From Bin55 sp009840545 (GTDB lineage Bacteria; Pseudomonadota; Gammaproteobacteria; Pseudomonadales; Azotimanducaceae): 64,000 bases of DNA. Under the pieces are notes generated by a model. It ran no database searches. It had not been told where the DNA came from and saw only the letters and a program-made list of their open reading frames with translations. Below are positions 23,654 to 33,000 of this stretch, piece after piece. The first letter of the stretch is position 1. Every line of letters starts with the position of its first letter. Location of the stretch: NCBI GenBank assembly GCA_965208815.1, contig OZ242357.1, positions 2,852,001 through 2,916,000 on the forward strand. Direction: 5' to 3'. The translations under genes were made by a program, and so were the position numbers.

Positions 23654-25966
23654 TTGAAACTCCTTTTGCTTAGCCAGTTGCGTGACCTTCGCCGCCACTG
23701 GATAGTTTCCATTTGTGTGGTCGCGGGAATGGCACTTGCGGTTATTGGAGTTGTAGTTGTCCACGTTGTGAGTGTCCAAGCCGTGCGTACCATCGGAGAG
23801 TCCGGACTTCGCAATAGCTACCAGTACGTAGTTCCGGTTCCGGACTCAAACGAGCAGAACTACTTCGAAATACGCAAGTTGTGGCGTAACGGCGGGATAC
23901 CTGGTATTGACGGTTTGATTCCCGTGGTTGAAGGATCGGTGACCGCTAATGGCCGACTCGTACGAGTACTTGGATTTGATCTCCTTGCCGATTTGAAGGT
24001 CAATCGAGAGGCCGATTTTGCCCTCGTGGATCCGCAACTTCTATCTGCCAATGCGCTAGTCGCTATGGGTGAAAACTTCGAGGTAGGACAAGCAATTGAA
24101 GGAGCTAGGGTCGTCGCGCATACTGCATCAGCCTCGGACATTCTCATAGCTGACTTGCCGACTGCTCAACGGCTTTTGGTGCGCCCAAATCAAATCGATT
24201 CAATTTGGCTGCGCCGGGCGTCCATCACCCACATTGCGTTTCTAGAGGAAATTTTGCCTGGTTTACTAACGGGACTAGGCTATAGATCACCAAAACTAGA
24301 GGTCGACGGGTTCGACATCCAAGACATGTCAAATTGGAACCCAACACACTCCTTTGCGGGATCCATCGCCTTCAACCTCAGTCTCTTAGGTGCGCTAACG
24401 GTCCTTGTTGCATCCCTTATAGCGTACGAAGCTTCTTTGTCTAACGTAAGACGCCGTGCGTTGGAAACTAGTCGACTACTGAGTTTGGGGGCATCTTCTG
24501 GACAAATCAAGCTTGTTTTTCTATTGGAGGCACTGCTGCTCGCGTTGGCTGGTTCACTGATAGGTACAGTTGCGGCCTTCCTCTCCCTTCGAGGATTGAA
24601 TTTCTTCGATGCAAGTACTGACTTGAGAGTATTTCTGGTTGGTGTATCAAAAGCGGTTGGGGTGGGAGTGTTCGCCTTTCTGGGGGCAGCCTATATTGCA
24701 AACTCTCATTCTCAAGAGCGACCTTACATAGTGTTGCGTTGGCTTCTCATAGCTTTGTCGCTGGGCCTTCTTGTTTATGGGTTAGCCCCGGGATCTGGCC
24801 TTGTCGGTGCTTTTCTTGTCGTTGTTGCGTTCTGCTTGTTCCAGGTACTTGTAGTGGTTCCTTTACTTGTGGCATTTTTTCGACGTTTTGAGCCGCAAGC
24901 ATCTTTCAAGAAGCTTGTACGATCCTTGTTTCTGCGGCTCGCAGCCAGGCAGTTTAGATTGTTCCAAGTCCCTTTAAATGCCTTTTCAATAGCCATTGGT
25001 ACTGCTATCGGAATTGGTCTCATGGTGTCGTCGTTTCGCACCAACTTCGAAGATTTGCTAGACCAACTCATCCGACCTGGACTGCACCTTGAGAACGCGG
25101 GCGAAGTCGTTATAGCGGAAGTCGCTGGTTGGAGGGGTGTGGTGGATGTTCGACCGTACTATAGAGGCATTGGGCAACTTGCCGCCGGACCTGTTTCAAT
25201 CAGAGCAGCCCGTTTGGACTCTTGGGAAGCGACTCGCTACGGCTATGACCAGCCCGTGTCTCAGGGAGCGCTAGTCAATCAGCAATTGGCAACTCGGCAT
25301 GGCGTTTCCATTGGTTCCGTGATGGAGATGCGACTATCTGGCGGAAATCAGCAAACTTTTCCAATTCTCCACGTGTTCAATTCATACGGCCGAAACGATG
25401 CCGTTGCAATTATCGATGTTGCTGAGATAGATCCCAAGGATTGGGTGCGTGACCGAATCACACTTCGGGTTACAGACGAGAGTAAGACATCAATCACAAA
25501 AAAATTGAATGATTTCTATCCAGAAGTGCAGGTTTCAGACAATACAGAAATCCGATCCGCCGCACTCCGAATCTTTGATCGTACATTTGTACTAACGAAC
25601 GCCATTGCAGTCGTTGCGGTGATTGTCGCGGTTGTTGGAATCCTTAGTTCCTCCATAGCGTTGCACGAACGGCAAAAGCATGACTATCGACTTCTTCGGA
25701 CGATAGGTTTCTCCGAACGGGACTTGACCTTTTCTACAGTATTTCAATCTGGCGTTTTCGCAATTGTCTCATGCGCCGTTTCAGTACCTTTGGGCATTGC
25801 GATCGCATGGGCGCTTTGCAATCTGGTAAATCCCCGTGCCTTTCAATGGACAATCGATTTTCAGTTGCATGCCTCACCATTGATCGTCCCAATCGCATTA
25901 TCGTTGCTTGCAGCGATGCTGGCCTGCGTCATTCCTTACGTTATTCGACGATATAGCTCGAACTAG
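23654..25966 (+). CDS. FtsX-type ABC permease (Att-like system)
   Basis: A 770-residue permease starting at TTG. A first transmembrane helix (about residues 15-40) is followed by a large extracytoplasmic domain. Helices near 235-260, 285-310 and 330-350 form the first FtsX core, then come further helices (360-410, 445-470). A second extracytoplasmic domain and a C-terminal FtsX core follow (AIAVVAVIVAVVGILSSSIA, then LSLLAAMLACVIPYVI). This is the duplicated FtsX layout of MacB/LolCE-like or AttF/AttG permeases. The stop overlaps the start of the AttH-like gene by one base. No ATPase is directly upstream because of the inverted AAA gene. Confidence 0.85.
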   Translation: MKLLLLSQLRDLRRHWIVSICVVAGMALAVIGVVVVHVVSVQAVRTIGESGLRNSYQYVVPVPDSNEQNYFEIRKLWRNGGIPGIDGLIPVVEGSVTANGRLVRVLGFDLLADLKVNREADFALVDPQLLSANALVAMGENFEVGQAIEGARVVAHTASASDILIADLPTAQRLLVRPNQIDSIWLRRASITHIAFLEEILPGLLTGLGYRSPKLEVDGFDIQDMSNWNPTHSFAGSIAFNLSLLGALTVLVASLIAYEASLSNVRRRALETSRLLSLGASSGQIKLVFLLEALLLALAGSLIGTVAAFLSLRGLNFFDASTDLRVFLVGVSKAVGVGVFAFLGAAYIANSHSQERPYIVLRWLLIALSLGLLVYGLAPGSGLVGAFLVVVAFCLFQVLVVVPLLVAFFRRFEPQASFKKLVRSLFLRLAARQFRLFQVPLNAFSIAIGTAIGIGLMVSSFRTNFEDLLDQLIRPGLHLENAGEVVIAEVAGWRGVVDVRPYYRGIGQLAAGPVSIRAARLDSWEATRYGYDQPVSQGALVNQQLATRHGVSIGSVMEMRLSGGNQQTFPILHVFNSYGRNDAVAIIDVAEIDPKDWVRDRITLRVTDESKTSITKKLNDFYPEVQVSDNTEIRSAALRIFDRTFVLTNAIAVVAVIVAVVGILSSSIALHERQKHDYRLLRTIGFSERDLTFSTVFQSGVFAIVSCAVSVPLGIAIAWALCNLVNPRAFQWTIDFQLHASPLIVPIALSLLAAMLACVIPYVIRRYSSN

Positions 25967-27069
25967 TGACGACCACAACTCTTCGCAATTCTCTTGGATT
26001 AGCCCTTTATTTATTAGTCGTTCTTGGCCTTATGGGTTGCAACTCATCCGATATCCCAACCGATTCCGGAATTGCCGAATGGCTCGGAGAGACCGTTGAT
26101 TCCTCTCAATTCGCCCAGGTCGATGGATCGCACGAACTCACCTTTCCGACCGACCACGGTCCCCATGACGACTTCATGACAGAGTGGTGGTACATCACGT
26201 CTGTGCTCAAGACCGATGCAGGCCGAGAATTCGGCGTCCAGTTCACAATTTTTAGGCGAGCACTTGCTCCCAACTCCCGGTCAGAAAATTTATGGGACAG
26301 CGGGCAAGTCTACATGGCACATGTCGCTCTATCCGACGTAGCTCGCAGAAAGCACTATGACGAAGAACGCATCAGTCGAGAACACCCTGAACTGGCTGGT
26401 GTGTCAACGAACCCTTTCCGGGCGTTCGTAGAAAACTGGTCCGTTTCATCGATCTCCGGCGACTTTTCCCCACTGTCTCTACGTTTCCAAGCGGATTCGT
26501 TTGCAGTAGATTTGAGAATGAGCCAAACGAAGCCTATCGTGTTGCAAGGCAAAGATGGATACTCGATCAAGAGCTCAGAGCACGCTTCCTACTACTACTC
26601 CATTCCCAGAATGGCAACTGAGGGTAGCTTGACGGTCGGAGAGAGTTCGTACCAAGTACACGGCCTTTCGTGGATGGATCGCGAGTGGAGCAGCGGCCTT
26701 TTGGGACGTCAATATGAAGGTTGGTACTGGTTTGCGCTCTCGTTTGAAGATGGGCGCGACTTCATATTATTCTCACTGCGGGATCGGGAAACCGGCATGG
26801 ATTCCAATCGAATGGCAAGTTGGATTGAGGTGGATAGTACGACCACTCCCATTGCTAGAGATTCCTGGTCCGTAAAACCCACTCGTTACTGGAAACAATG
26901 GCCCGTCGAGTGGGAATTGTCTGTTAAGGACAGTCGATTTGTCGTTTCAGCGAAATTTGAAAATCAGGAAATGAACACTCGCATTTCATATTGGGAAGGA
27001 ATTGTTGACATCAGGAAAGGTACCTCGGTCATCGGTTCCGGTTACATGGAACTCACAGGATACCAGTAG
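25966..27069 (+). CDS. AttH/CrtC-like lipocalin-fold lipoprotein
   Basis: A 367-residue lipoprotein starting at GTG. The signal peptide ends with the lipobox LGLMGC (Cys about residue 25). The mature protein carries the AttH/carotenoid 1,2-hydratase pattern: FPTDHGPHDDFMTEWWYITS, EFGVQFTIFRRAL, VYMAHVALSD, then YYYSIPRMATEGSLTVG, GLSWMDREWSSG and GWYWFALSFEDGRDFILF. In Att-type systems this protein is co-encoded with an FtsX permease and ATPase, as here. The lipobox implies membrane anchoring facing the periplasm. It probably handles or binds a hydrophobic molecule; the actual ligand is unknown. Confidence 0.85.
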   Translation: MTTTTLRNSLGLALYLLVVLGLMGCNSSDIPTDSGIAEWLGETVDSSQFAQVDGSHELTFPTDHGPHDDFMTEWWYITSVLKTDAGREFGVQFTIFRRALAPNSRSENLWDSGQVYMAHVALSDVARRKHYDEERISREHPELAGVSTNPFRAFVENWSVSSISGDFSPLSLRFQADSFAVDLRMSQTKPIVLQGKDGYSIKSSEHASYYYSIPRMATEGSLTVGESSYQVHGLSWMDREWSSGLLGRQYEGWYWFALSFEDGRDFILFSLRDRETGMDSNRMASWIEVDSTTTPIARDSWSVKPTRYWKQWPVEWELSVKDSRFVVSAKFENQEMNTRISYWEGIVDIRKGTSVIGSGYMELTGYQ

Positions 27070-27121
27070 TATCGGTCTCCGATTTTTCCCAAAATTGCCA
27101 CCCCAGCCACCAGTGAATCCT

Positions 27122-27700
27122 ATGAGCGACAAGAATTTGAGCTGGACGAAAATTTCCAGCGAGAAAGGCGACGATCTGGCAATACTGCAAGTCAGACACG
27201 ATTGGCTCCGCCATCCCAGGTCGGGAAAGGTTCTGAAGCGGCTTGTGTTGGAATCCGTGGATTGGGTGAACATCGTGGCAGTCACACCCGACGGAAAATC
27301 TGTAATGGTGCGTCAGTATCGATTTGGAATTGAGTCTTGCACTCTAGAAACCGCGGGTGGCATGGTCGATCATGGGGAAACTCCTCTAAACGCCGCGAAA
27401 CGAGAACTAAGAGAAGAAACCGGCTACGGAAATGGCGACTGGTCGTACCTAGGTGCTGTGGAACCCAATCCGGCATTTCATCCGAACTTATGCCATCACT
27501 TTCTCGCTCGAAACGTTCAGCGTTTAGGAGATCCTATTCCAGGAGAGGGTGAAGAAATCCGAGTGGAACTTCATACTCCAGACGAATTGAAACAGGAAAT
27601 TCTCAAAGGATCGCTAAGACACTCACTAGCACTTTCGGCGCTGTCGCGGGTATTCCAACTGTGGGAACTTCCGTTCGTTCATCACAAGGGTCCCAGCTAG
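27122..27700 (+). CDS. Nudix hydrolase, ADP-ribose pyrophosphatase-like
   Basis: About 192 residues from ATG at 27122; upstream in-frame codons run back into the AttH-like gene and look non-coding. The complete Nudix box is GGMVDHGETPLNAAKRELRE followed by ETGY. The preceding VDWVNIVAVTPDGKSVMVRQYRFG and the following GAVEPNPAFHPNLCHHFLA match ADP-ribose/nucleoside-diphosphate-sugar hydrolases. It is about 50 bases after the AttH-like gene and could be transcribed with it. Substrate is inferred. Confidence 0.85.
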   Translation: MSDKNLSWTKISSEKGDDLAILQVRHDWLRHPRSGKVLKRLVLESVDWVNIVAVTPDGKSVMVRQYRFGIESCTLETAGGMVDHGETPLNAAKRELREETGYGNGDWSYLGAVEPNPAFHPNLCHHFLARNVQRLGDPIPGEGEEIRVELHTPDELKQEILKGSLRHSLALSALSRVFQLWELPFVHHKGPS

Positions 27701-27819
27701 AACTTCCACATTGAAGCCACAAGAAATCTCGAGAACTCGTCCGAATTTCCTCGCAATCCGTCAAATCTCTATAAACTTGTCGTTTCGACTCGACGGCTTC
27801 GCTTCCAAAAGCCAAAACC

Positions 27820-29046
27820 ATGCCAGGATTCACGACTCAAATCATTCATTCCGATCGGCAACAGCCGATCGAACATGGTTCGTTACACAAACCAATTCAC
27901 GCAAATGTCGCGTTTGGGTTCGACGACGTTCAGGGTCTCGTCGACGTATTTCAGGGCAAGCAGAAAGGATTTGCCTATAGCCGTCAGGTGAACCCTACGG
28001 TGACTGCACTGGAAAGCAAGATCACGAAGATGGAAAACGGCGTTGACACCGTATGTTTCGCAACCGGCATGGCAGCCATTGGCTCAACTCTATTCGCTCT
28101 ACTTCGCAAAGATGACCATGTCGTATCTAGTTCTTTTCTGTTTGGGAACACAAACAGTCTCTTCAACACCTTTGCAAGTATTGGAGTCGACATGTCGTTT
28201 GTTGATGCCACTGCCGTCTCTAACGTCGCAAATGCCCTTCGAGATACCACTCGATTGGTCTTTGTTGAAACCATTGCAAATCCCAGAACGCAAGTATCTG
28301 ATCTCGAACGAATTGGAAAGTTGTGTGCCGACAGAAGTCTGATCTACGTCGTTGACAACACGATGACGTCGCCCTTCCTATTTCAACCCATTGATTCATC
28401 AGCCAGTCTCGTCGTGAACAGCTTGACGAAGTACATCAGCGGACACGGAAACGCATTGGGAGGAGCGGTTACGGAGACTGGAAATTTCGACTGGAGTCAG
28501 TTTCCCAACATCCATGACGACTACAAGAAAGACAGTTCAGAAAAATGGGGACTGACCCAAATCCGCAAAAAGGGACTACGAGATTTTGGTGCAACACTCT
28601 CTCCCGAAGCCGCTTTTCACATCGCCTTGGGCGCCGAGACTCTTGCATTGAGGATGGAACGTCAGTGCGCTACGGCACAGAGCTTGGCAAATTTCCTCCA
28701 CCAGCATTCTTGTGTCGAACGCGTCTACTATCCAGGACTCGAGAACCATCCAGAACATGAACGGGCAGATAAACTCTTTCAGAGGCCGGGCGCGTTGCTG
28801 TCATTTGAATTAGTGGATGGAATCGATCCCTTTCAGTTTCTGAATCGACTGAAGCTCGTGATTAATTCCACCAATCTTGGCGACAATCGCACTTTGGCAA
28901 TACCCGTTGCGCACACAATCTACTACGAAATGGGTCCCGAAATGAGAGCCACCATGGGAATTGCTGATTCTCTCATCCGCGTTTCGGTGGGAATCGAGGA
29001 CTGCGAAGATTTGATCGAGGACTTCGATGTGGCTCTCCAATCATAA
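27820..29046 (+). CDS. Cys/Met-metabolism PLP enzyme (cystathionine gamma-synthase family)
   Basis: A 408-residue fold-type I PLP enzyme. Family landmarks: FAYSRQVNPTVTALESKITK, the cofactor stacking region CFATGMAAIGSTLFAL, FVETIANPRTQVSDL, DNTMTSPFLFQP with the PLP-binding Asp, and the Schiff-base lysine in NSLTKYISGHGNALGG. The C-terminus holds the substrate loop NLGDNRTLAIPVAHTIY. This subgroup includes cystathionine gamma-synthase, O-acetylhomoserine sulfhydrylase and methionine gamma-lyase; which reaction applies cannot be decided. No MetR-type box was found just upstream. Confidence 0.9.
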   Translation: MPGFTTQIIHSDRQQPIEHGSLHKPIHANVAFGFDDVQGLVDVFQGKQKGFAYSRQVNPTVTALESKITKMENGVDTVCFATGMAAIGSTLFALLRKDDHVVSSSFLFGNTNSLFNTFASIGVDMSFVDATAVSNVANALRDTTRLVFVETIANPRTQVSDLERIGKLCADRSLIYVVDNTMTSPFLFQPIDSSASLVVNSLTKYISGHGNALGGAVTETGNFDWSQFPNIHDDYKKDSSEKWGLTQIRKKGLRDFGATLSPEAAFHIALGAETLALRMERQCATAQSLANFLHQHSCVERVYYPGLENHPEHERADKLFQRPGALLSFELVDGIDPFQFLNRLKLVINSTNLGDNRTLAIPVAHTIYYEMGPEMRATMGIADSLIRVSVGIEDCEDLIEDFDVALQS

Positions 29047-29080
29047 CGACTAGGCTCCTCTCTCTAACACAAAAAGAACT

Positions 29081-29863
29081 ATGGAAGTTGAACAATCTGA
29101 CAATCGACTGCGTGACAAGACTGCGATCGTCACTGGTGCAGCAGGTGGAATAGGAAGAGCGGTCACCGAGATGTTCACGCAAAACGGCTGCAATGTCTTG
29201 GCGGTCGATCTCAACGAATCGGACTTGCGCGAACACGTGGACTCAGGTGGCAACAGTCGTTCAAGCCACTACGTTGCGGACGTCTCTCGGTTTGAAGACA
29301 ACGTCGCCATGGTCCAAGCAGCCAAGGAACGCTACGGTGGATTCGACATCTTGATCGCCAATGCCGGAATCGAAGGCCAGATCAAGTCCATCTTGGACTA
29401 CGACGATGAAATTTTTGATCGCGTAATGGCGGTTAATGTTAGAGGCGTATGGAACGGAATGCGAGCAGCCGTCCCGAGCATGATCGAACGAGGAGGAGGA
29501 AGCATCGTAATTACGTCAAGCGTGGCGGGATTGCGTGGAGGCGCAGGGCTAAGCCCATATTGCACCAGCAAGCACGCTGTAATCGGACTCATGAGATCGG
29601 CGGCGAAAGAATTTGCTTCCGTAGGTATCAGAGTTAACACGGTTAATCCGTCCCCGGTGGAAACACGCATGATGCGAAGCCTCGAAGATGGAATGATGCC
29701 AAACGACAGAGAGGCAGCCAAGCAACGAATTACCTCCACCATACCCCTTCAGAGATATGCACAGCCCACAGAGATAGCACAGGTGATGCTGTTCTTGGCA
29801 AGCAACGAATCATCATTTGTAACAGGTGCTGTGTACACTGTTGACGGTGGAAACACCGCATAA
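29081..29863 (+). CDS. SDR-family oxidoreductase
   Basis: A 260-residue classical short-chain dehydrogenase. The NAD(P) motif TGAAGGIGRAV lies at about residue 19; NAG is present in LIANAGIEGQ. The catalytic Ser is in IVITSSVAGLRG, the Tyr-x-x-x-Lys pair in YCTSKHAVIG, and a C-terminal FVTGAVYTVDGG marks the FabG-like group. An acidic residue at the end of beta-2 (LAVDLN) suggests NAD(H) preference. It lies between the Cys/Met PLP gene and purC with short spacers, so co-transcription is plausible. Substrate unknown. Confidence 0.9.
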   Translation: MEVEQSDNRLRDKTAIVTGAAGGIGRAVTEMFTQNGCNVLAVDLNESDLREHVDSGGNSRSSHYVADVSRFEDNVAMVQAAKERYGGFDILIANAGIEGQIKSILDYDDEIFDRVMAVNVRGVWNGMRAAVPSMIERGGGSIVITSSVAGLRGGAGLSPYCTSKHAVIGLMRSAAKEFASVGIRVNTVNPSPVETRMMRSLEDGMMPNDREAAKQRITSTIPLQRYAQPTEIAQVMLFLASNESSFVTGAVYTVDGGNTA

Positions 29864-29871
29864 CTTAAGCC

Positions 29872-30804
29872 ATGACTAAGACCGTAACCGAAACTCGACT
29901 AACACTTCCAAATAAGCGCCAAGGCAAGGTCAGGGACCTGTATGACGTTACGCTGGCCAATGGAGATCCAGGGCTTCTCATCGTCGCTACCGATCGGATC
30001 AGTGCGTTTGACGTTGTACTTGAAAACGGACTACCAGGCAAGGGAGTTGTACTTACGCAAATTTCGCGATTTTGGTTTGACTATTTCGGTGAGAGGGTTA
30101 ATCACCACCTAGTGAGCACGGATGTAGCCGACGTGCCTGGACTTACAGACGAAGAAAGAGAGCAAATCGAAGGTCGCATCATGCTTTGCCGCCGCACGTC
30201 AGTACTCCCGGTTGAGTGCATTGTTCGTGGCTACATTACAGGCAGCGGATACAAAGACTATATGAGGTCCGGAAAGGTTTGCGGAATTGATCTTCCTTCT
30301 GGACTGAAGAACAGCGATCGACTGAGTGAACCGTTGTTCACGCCTTCCACGAAGGCCGAAGCCGGTCTACATGACGAGAACATCAGCTTTGAAGAAGGAG
30401 TTGAGATTGTCGGACGAAAAACCATGTCCTGGTTGCGGGACACAACGCTCGATCTCTACAAGACGGCGAGCGCTCATGCTCGGGATTGTGGAATTATTCT
30501 CGCCGATACGAAGTTCGAGTTCGGTGTGATCGAAGGTGAAGAAGAACCGCTTTTAATCGACGAAATATTTACCCCGGATAGCTCGCGGTTCTGGCCTGCT
30601 GAGGAATGGGTGCCTGGTCGAGAGCAAAACAGTTTCGACAAACAGATCGTCCGCAACTATCTCGAGACCGTGGTATCGGCTGGAACGTGGGACAAAACAC
30701 CTCCTGGTCCCGAACTTCCTGAAAACGTTGTAGACGCAGCATCTCGTCGCTACTTGGAAGCCTACGAGTTGCTCACTGGCTCGTCTTTGGCATTGCCTGC
30801 GTAG
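29872..30804 (+). CDS. purC: SAICAR synthetase
   Basis: Phosphoribosylaminoimidazole-succinocarboxamide synthase, which joins aspartate to CAIR in purine biosynthesis. The 310-residue protein has the start signature RQGKVRDLYDV, then IVATDRISAFDVVL, the family pattern VECIVRGYITGSGYKDY, FTPSTKAE.GLHDENIS, and LLIDEIFTPDSSRFW. It is the longer form (about 300 residues) rather than the 237-residue E. coli form. ATG at 29872 is nine bases after the SDR stop. Confidence 0.95.
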   Translation: MTKTVTETRLTLPNKRQGKVRDLYDVTLANGDPGLLIVATDRISAFDVVLENGLPGKGVVLTQISRFWFDYFGERVNHHLVSTDVADVPGLTDEEREQIEGRIMLCRRTSVLPVECIVRGYITGSGYKDYMRSGKVCGIDLPSGLKNSDRLSEPLFTPSTKAEAGLHDENISFEEGVEIVGRKTMSWLRDTTLDLYKTASAHARDCGIILADTKFEFGVIEGEEEPLLIDEIFTPDSSRFWPAEEWVPGREQNSFDKQIVRNYLETVVSAGTWDKTPPGPELPENVVDAASRRYLEAYELLTGSSLALPA

Positions 30805-30829
30805 CCCAACTAAGTAATTCGCCGATCCC

Positions 30830-31165
30830 ATGGATTGGTCTACCTACAAGAAAGTCTGCGATAAGCCGAACGTTCTATCGCGATGGCTGATTCAACAAAC
30901 CTCAGCAGTCTGCGGCGTTGAGATCAAGCAATGCCTTAGCTCCATATTGAAGACAGTTCCGCTTGAGAAACCCGAAGATCACAAAGGAGGTGACGTGCTC
31001 GACATGTTCCAGACGGACTTTTCTCAAACGAAGGTTCAAGACATCGTTGCACAAGTCTCTGCCGCGTGTGATGCTGGACTCCAGACAACTGGAGCGGTGG
31101 AAAGAGACTACTTGGGAATTCTTCGAGCATGGCACGAGTACGAACGTATGCTCGAGTCAAGTTAA
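30830..31165 (+). CDS. Small conserved-looking protein of unknown function
   Basis: A 111-residue soluble protein, 25 bases downstream of purC on the same strand. I do not recognise a domain. Visible features: SRWLIQQTSAVCG near the start, a central KPEDHKGGDVLDMFQTDFSQ block that looks like a conserved motif, and a C-terminal LGILRAWHEYERML helix. The composition and clean context support a real gene. Its function cannot be inferred beyond possible co-transcription with purC. Confidence 0.65.
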   Translation: MDWSTYKKVCDKPNVLSRWLIQQTSAVCGVEIKQCLSSILKTVPLEKPEDHKGGDVLDMFQTDFSQTKVQDIVAQVSAACDAGLQTTGAVERDYLGILRAWHEYERMLESS

Positions 31166-31213
31166 CTAATACGGCGTAGTGCTAGGATCATTGCGCCCAT
31201 TTTGGAAGCGGGC

Positions 31214-31222
31214 TGTTATAAT
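31214..31222 (+). promoter_or_regulatory. Extended -10 promoter of the TlpA-like gene
   Basis: TGTTATAAT gives a perfect -10 hexamer (31217-31222) with the TG extension at the right spacing. No good -35 hexamer lies 16-18 bases upstream, as is common for extended -10 promoters. The start codon at 31260 is about 30 bases after the expected transcription start. Confidence 0.55.
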
Positions 31223-31259
31223 TGTCGAGACATGTATCTACTTCTTGGATGATTGACCA

Positions 31260-32900
31260 ATGAGCAAGACTGTCGGAATCTTGTCGTTGAGTTGGTTAGC
31301 CTTCTCCTTAAGTACTGCTGACGCCGACACCACTGGTAGCTATACCATCCATGGAAGGATTATTCCCTACGAAGGCCCGGCTAGTACCGAAAGTGCCGAA
31401 GAAGATGCGGCGACGCAACGAGCAAAACTCTTCCACGCGCGAGTATCAATCACTCGCCAAGACTCAGACTCCAATGGAAGCGATGAGCTCTTTGAATTAG
31501 TTGCAGGTAATTTCGGCGAGGGCCGAATTGATCTACGGGGCGAGGTTGGACAAGCTACGGAAGTGGAAATCACTGTAGATGTGGGAGAAGAAGAGCCGCT
31601 GAGATTGCATGCAGTATTGGCTCCTGACACAGAGCTCTCGTTTGTAATCTATGAATACCCCGCCCCATATCCAGCTCGGATCGAGTGGTATGGGGCTTCT
31701 CGACGGGCTATAGATCCTGCTAGGAAATTCTCGATTTTTGGCGACCTCAGTTCCATAGACCTCGACATGCAAGGAGCGATAGTTGAAGCCAGCAGTTGGG
31801 AGTACGACGCCAATGGGGAGAGGCTAATTCTGGATTTCGGTAGAGTTGTGCTTGACGAAGGTAAGTTTGTCATCGAAGCCGAAGTCGACGAACCTAAATT
31901 CGTCAATGTAGTGGTCTTGGTAATGGCGGCTAGGGAGCACACGCAGTTTCACGCCGTGGTAGAGCCCGGAGCTGAGATTGAGGTCGTAACGCACAGCGCT
32001 TGGTTAGGTGACCTGTATCCGATTTCTGGAACTGGCAAGCACTACAAACTATTGGAGAGTTGGCGACAGAGCAAAGAATATTTAGCGACAAAAGACGAAT
32101 ACCGCGAGACGTATCTGGCGTTTCAGACCGCAAGCGACGAAACTAATGAAGATGCACTAGTAGTGGAGTCTGCCGAATCTTCAAGGGCAAATGAAACCCC
32201 GAGGCACGTAGAGCTGAAACGAAAACTGAATCGATTTCGCTACGACTTCCTAGAGGACGTTGCAAGTAACGCTCCTGACCCGATCGACTCTCTTCTCGCA
32301 TTGGAGCTCGGAGCATATTGGGGCGAGGAAGAAGCCCTGGCCATCTACGACAGACTGGCGAAGACACTTGACAAGGACATGGTTGTCCGGCGAGTTACGA
32401 CTGATCGAAACAACCATGCACGACACCTCGCAAGCGTTGGCACGGACAGAAGTCTGGCTATTGGTAAGGCAGTACCGGATTTCGCATTGCCTGACGGTAA
32501 CGGAGCAGACCGTTCGTTACGCGACATTCTTGACGCCAATCAGTTTGTGTTTGTCGACTTTTGGGCTTCTTGGTGCAGTCCGTGCGTAGAGTCCATTCCT
32601 GCACTAAAGATCGTTTACGACGCGTATAAACGACATGGGTTGGAGATTGTTTCGGTATCCATCGACGAAGATGAGGAATCGTGGGTCGAGCGCTCGGAAG
32701 AGCTTGATCTTCCATGGATTAATCTTGGTGAACTCAAGGGTTTCAAAGGTGAAGTAGCTTCATCCTACGGCGTCACCTTCATACCCAAAGGCTACTTAGT
32801 CGATGCGGACGGAGTCATCGTTCAGAAAAACCTGAGTCCAGAGCAATTGAAGGATTTCTTGGCGCGAGAGTTGGGCGATTCGGCAGCTCGTGCACCTTAG
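31260..32900 (+). CDS. TlpA-like thioredoxin-domain protein, exported
   Basis: A 546-residue protein with an N-terminal signal peptide (about residues 1-22). A long region of about 370 residues follows with beta-rich segments reminiscent of DUF4369-type domains (HTQFHAVVEPGAEIEVVT). The C-terminal 140 residues form a TlpA/ResA-like thioredoxin domain: GKAVPDFALPDGNG, the redox centre FWASWCSPCVESIPAL, then VSVDE-type SVSIDEDEESW and the cis-Pro segment YGVTFIPKGYLVD. CSPC is a typical reducing or cytochrome-maturation centre. It is likely a periplasmic reductase; the N-terminal partner function is unknown. Confidence 0.85.
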   Translation: MSKTVGILSLSWLAFSLSTADADTTGSYTIHGRIIPYEGPASTESAEEDAATQRAKLFHARVSITRQDSDSNGSDELFELVAGNFGEGRIDLRGEVGQATEVEITVDVGEEEPLRLHAVLAPDTELSFVIYEYPAPYPARIEWYGASRRAIDPARKFSIFGDLSSIDLDMQGAIVEASSWEYDANGERLILDFGRVVLDEGKFVIEAEVDEPKFVNVVVLVMAAREHTQFHAVVEPGAEIEVVTHSAWLGDLYPISGTGKHYKLLESWRQSKEYLATKDEYRETYLAFQTASDETNEDALVVESAESSRANETPRHVELKRKLNRFRYDFLEDVASNAPDPIDSLLALELGAYWGEEEALAIYDRLAKTLDKDMVVRRVTTDRNNHARHLASVGTDRSLAIGKAVPDFALPDGNGADRSLRDILDANQFVFVDFWASWCSPCVESIPALKIVYDAYKRHGLEIVSVSIDEDEESWVERSEELDLPWINLGELKGFKGEVASSYGVTFIPKGYLVDADGVIVQKNLSPEQLKDFLARELGDSAARAP

Positions 32901-33000
32901 ATCTGGAGAGTTTGGCTCTAGTCTGAACTAGCTACTAGCCAAACACTGTAGTACTGTCCAGCTTGATTGCGTGGGGTTGACTTCTCTGCAGAGCATTCGT

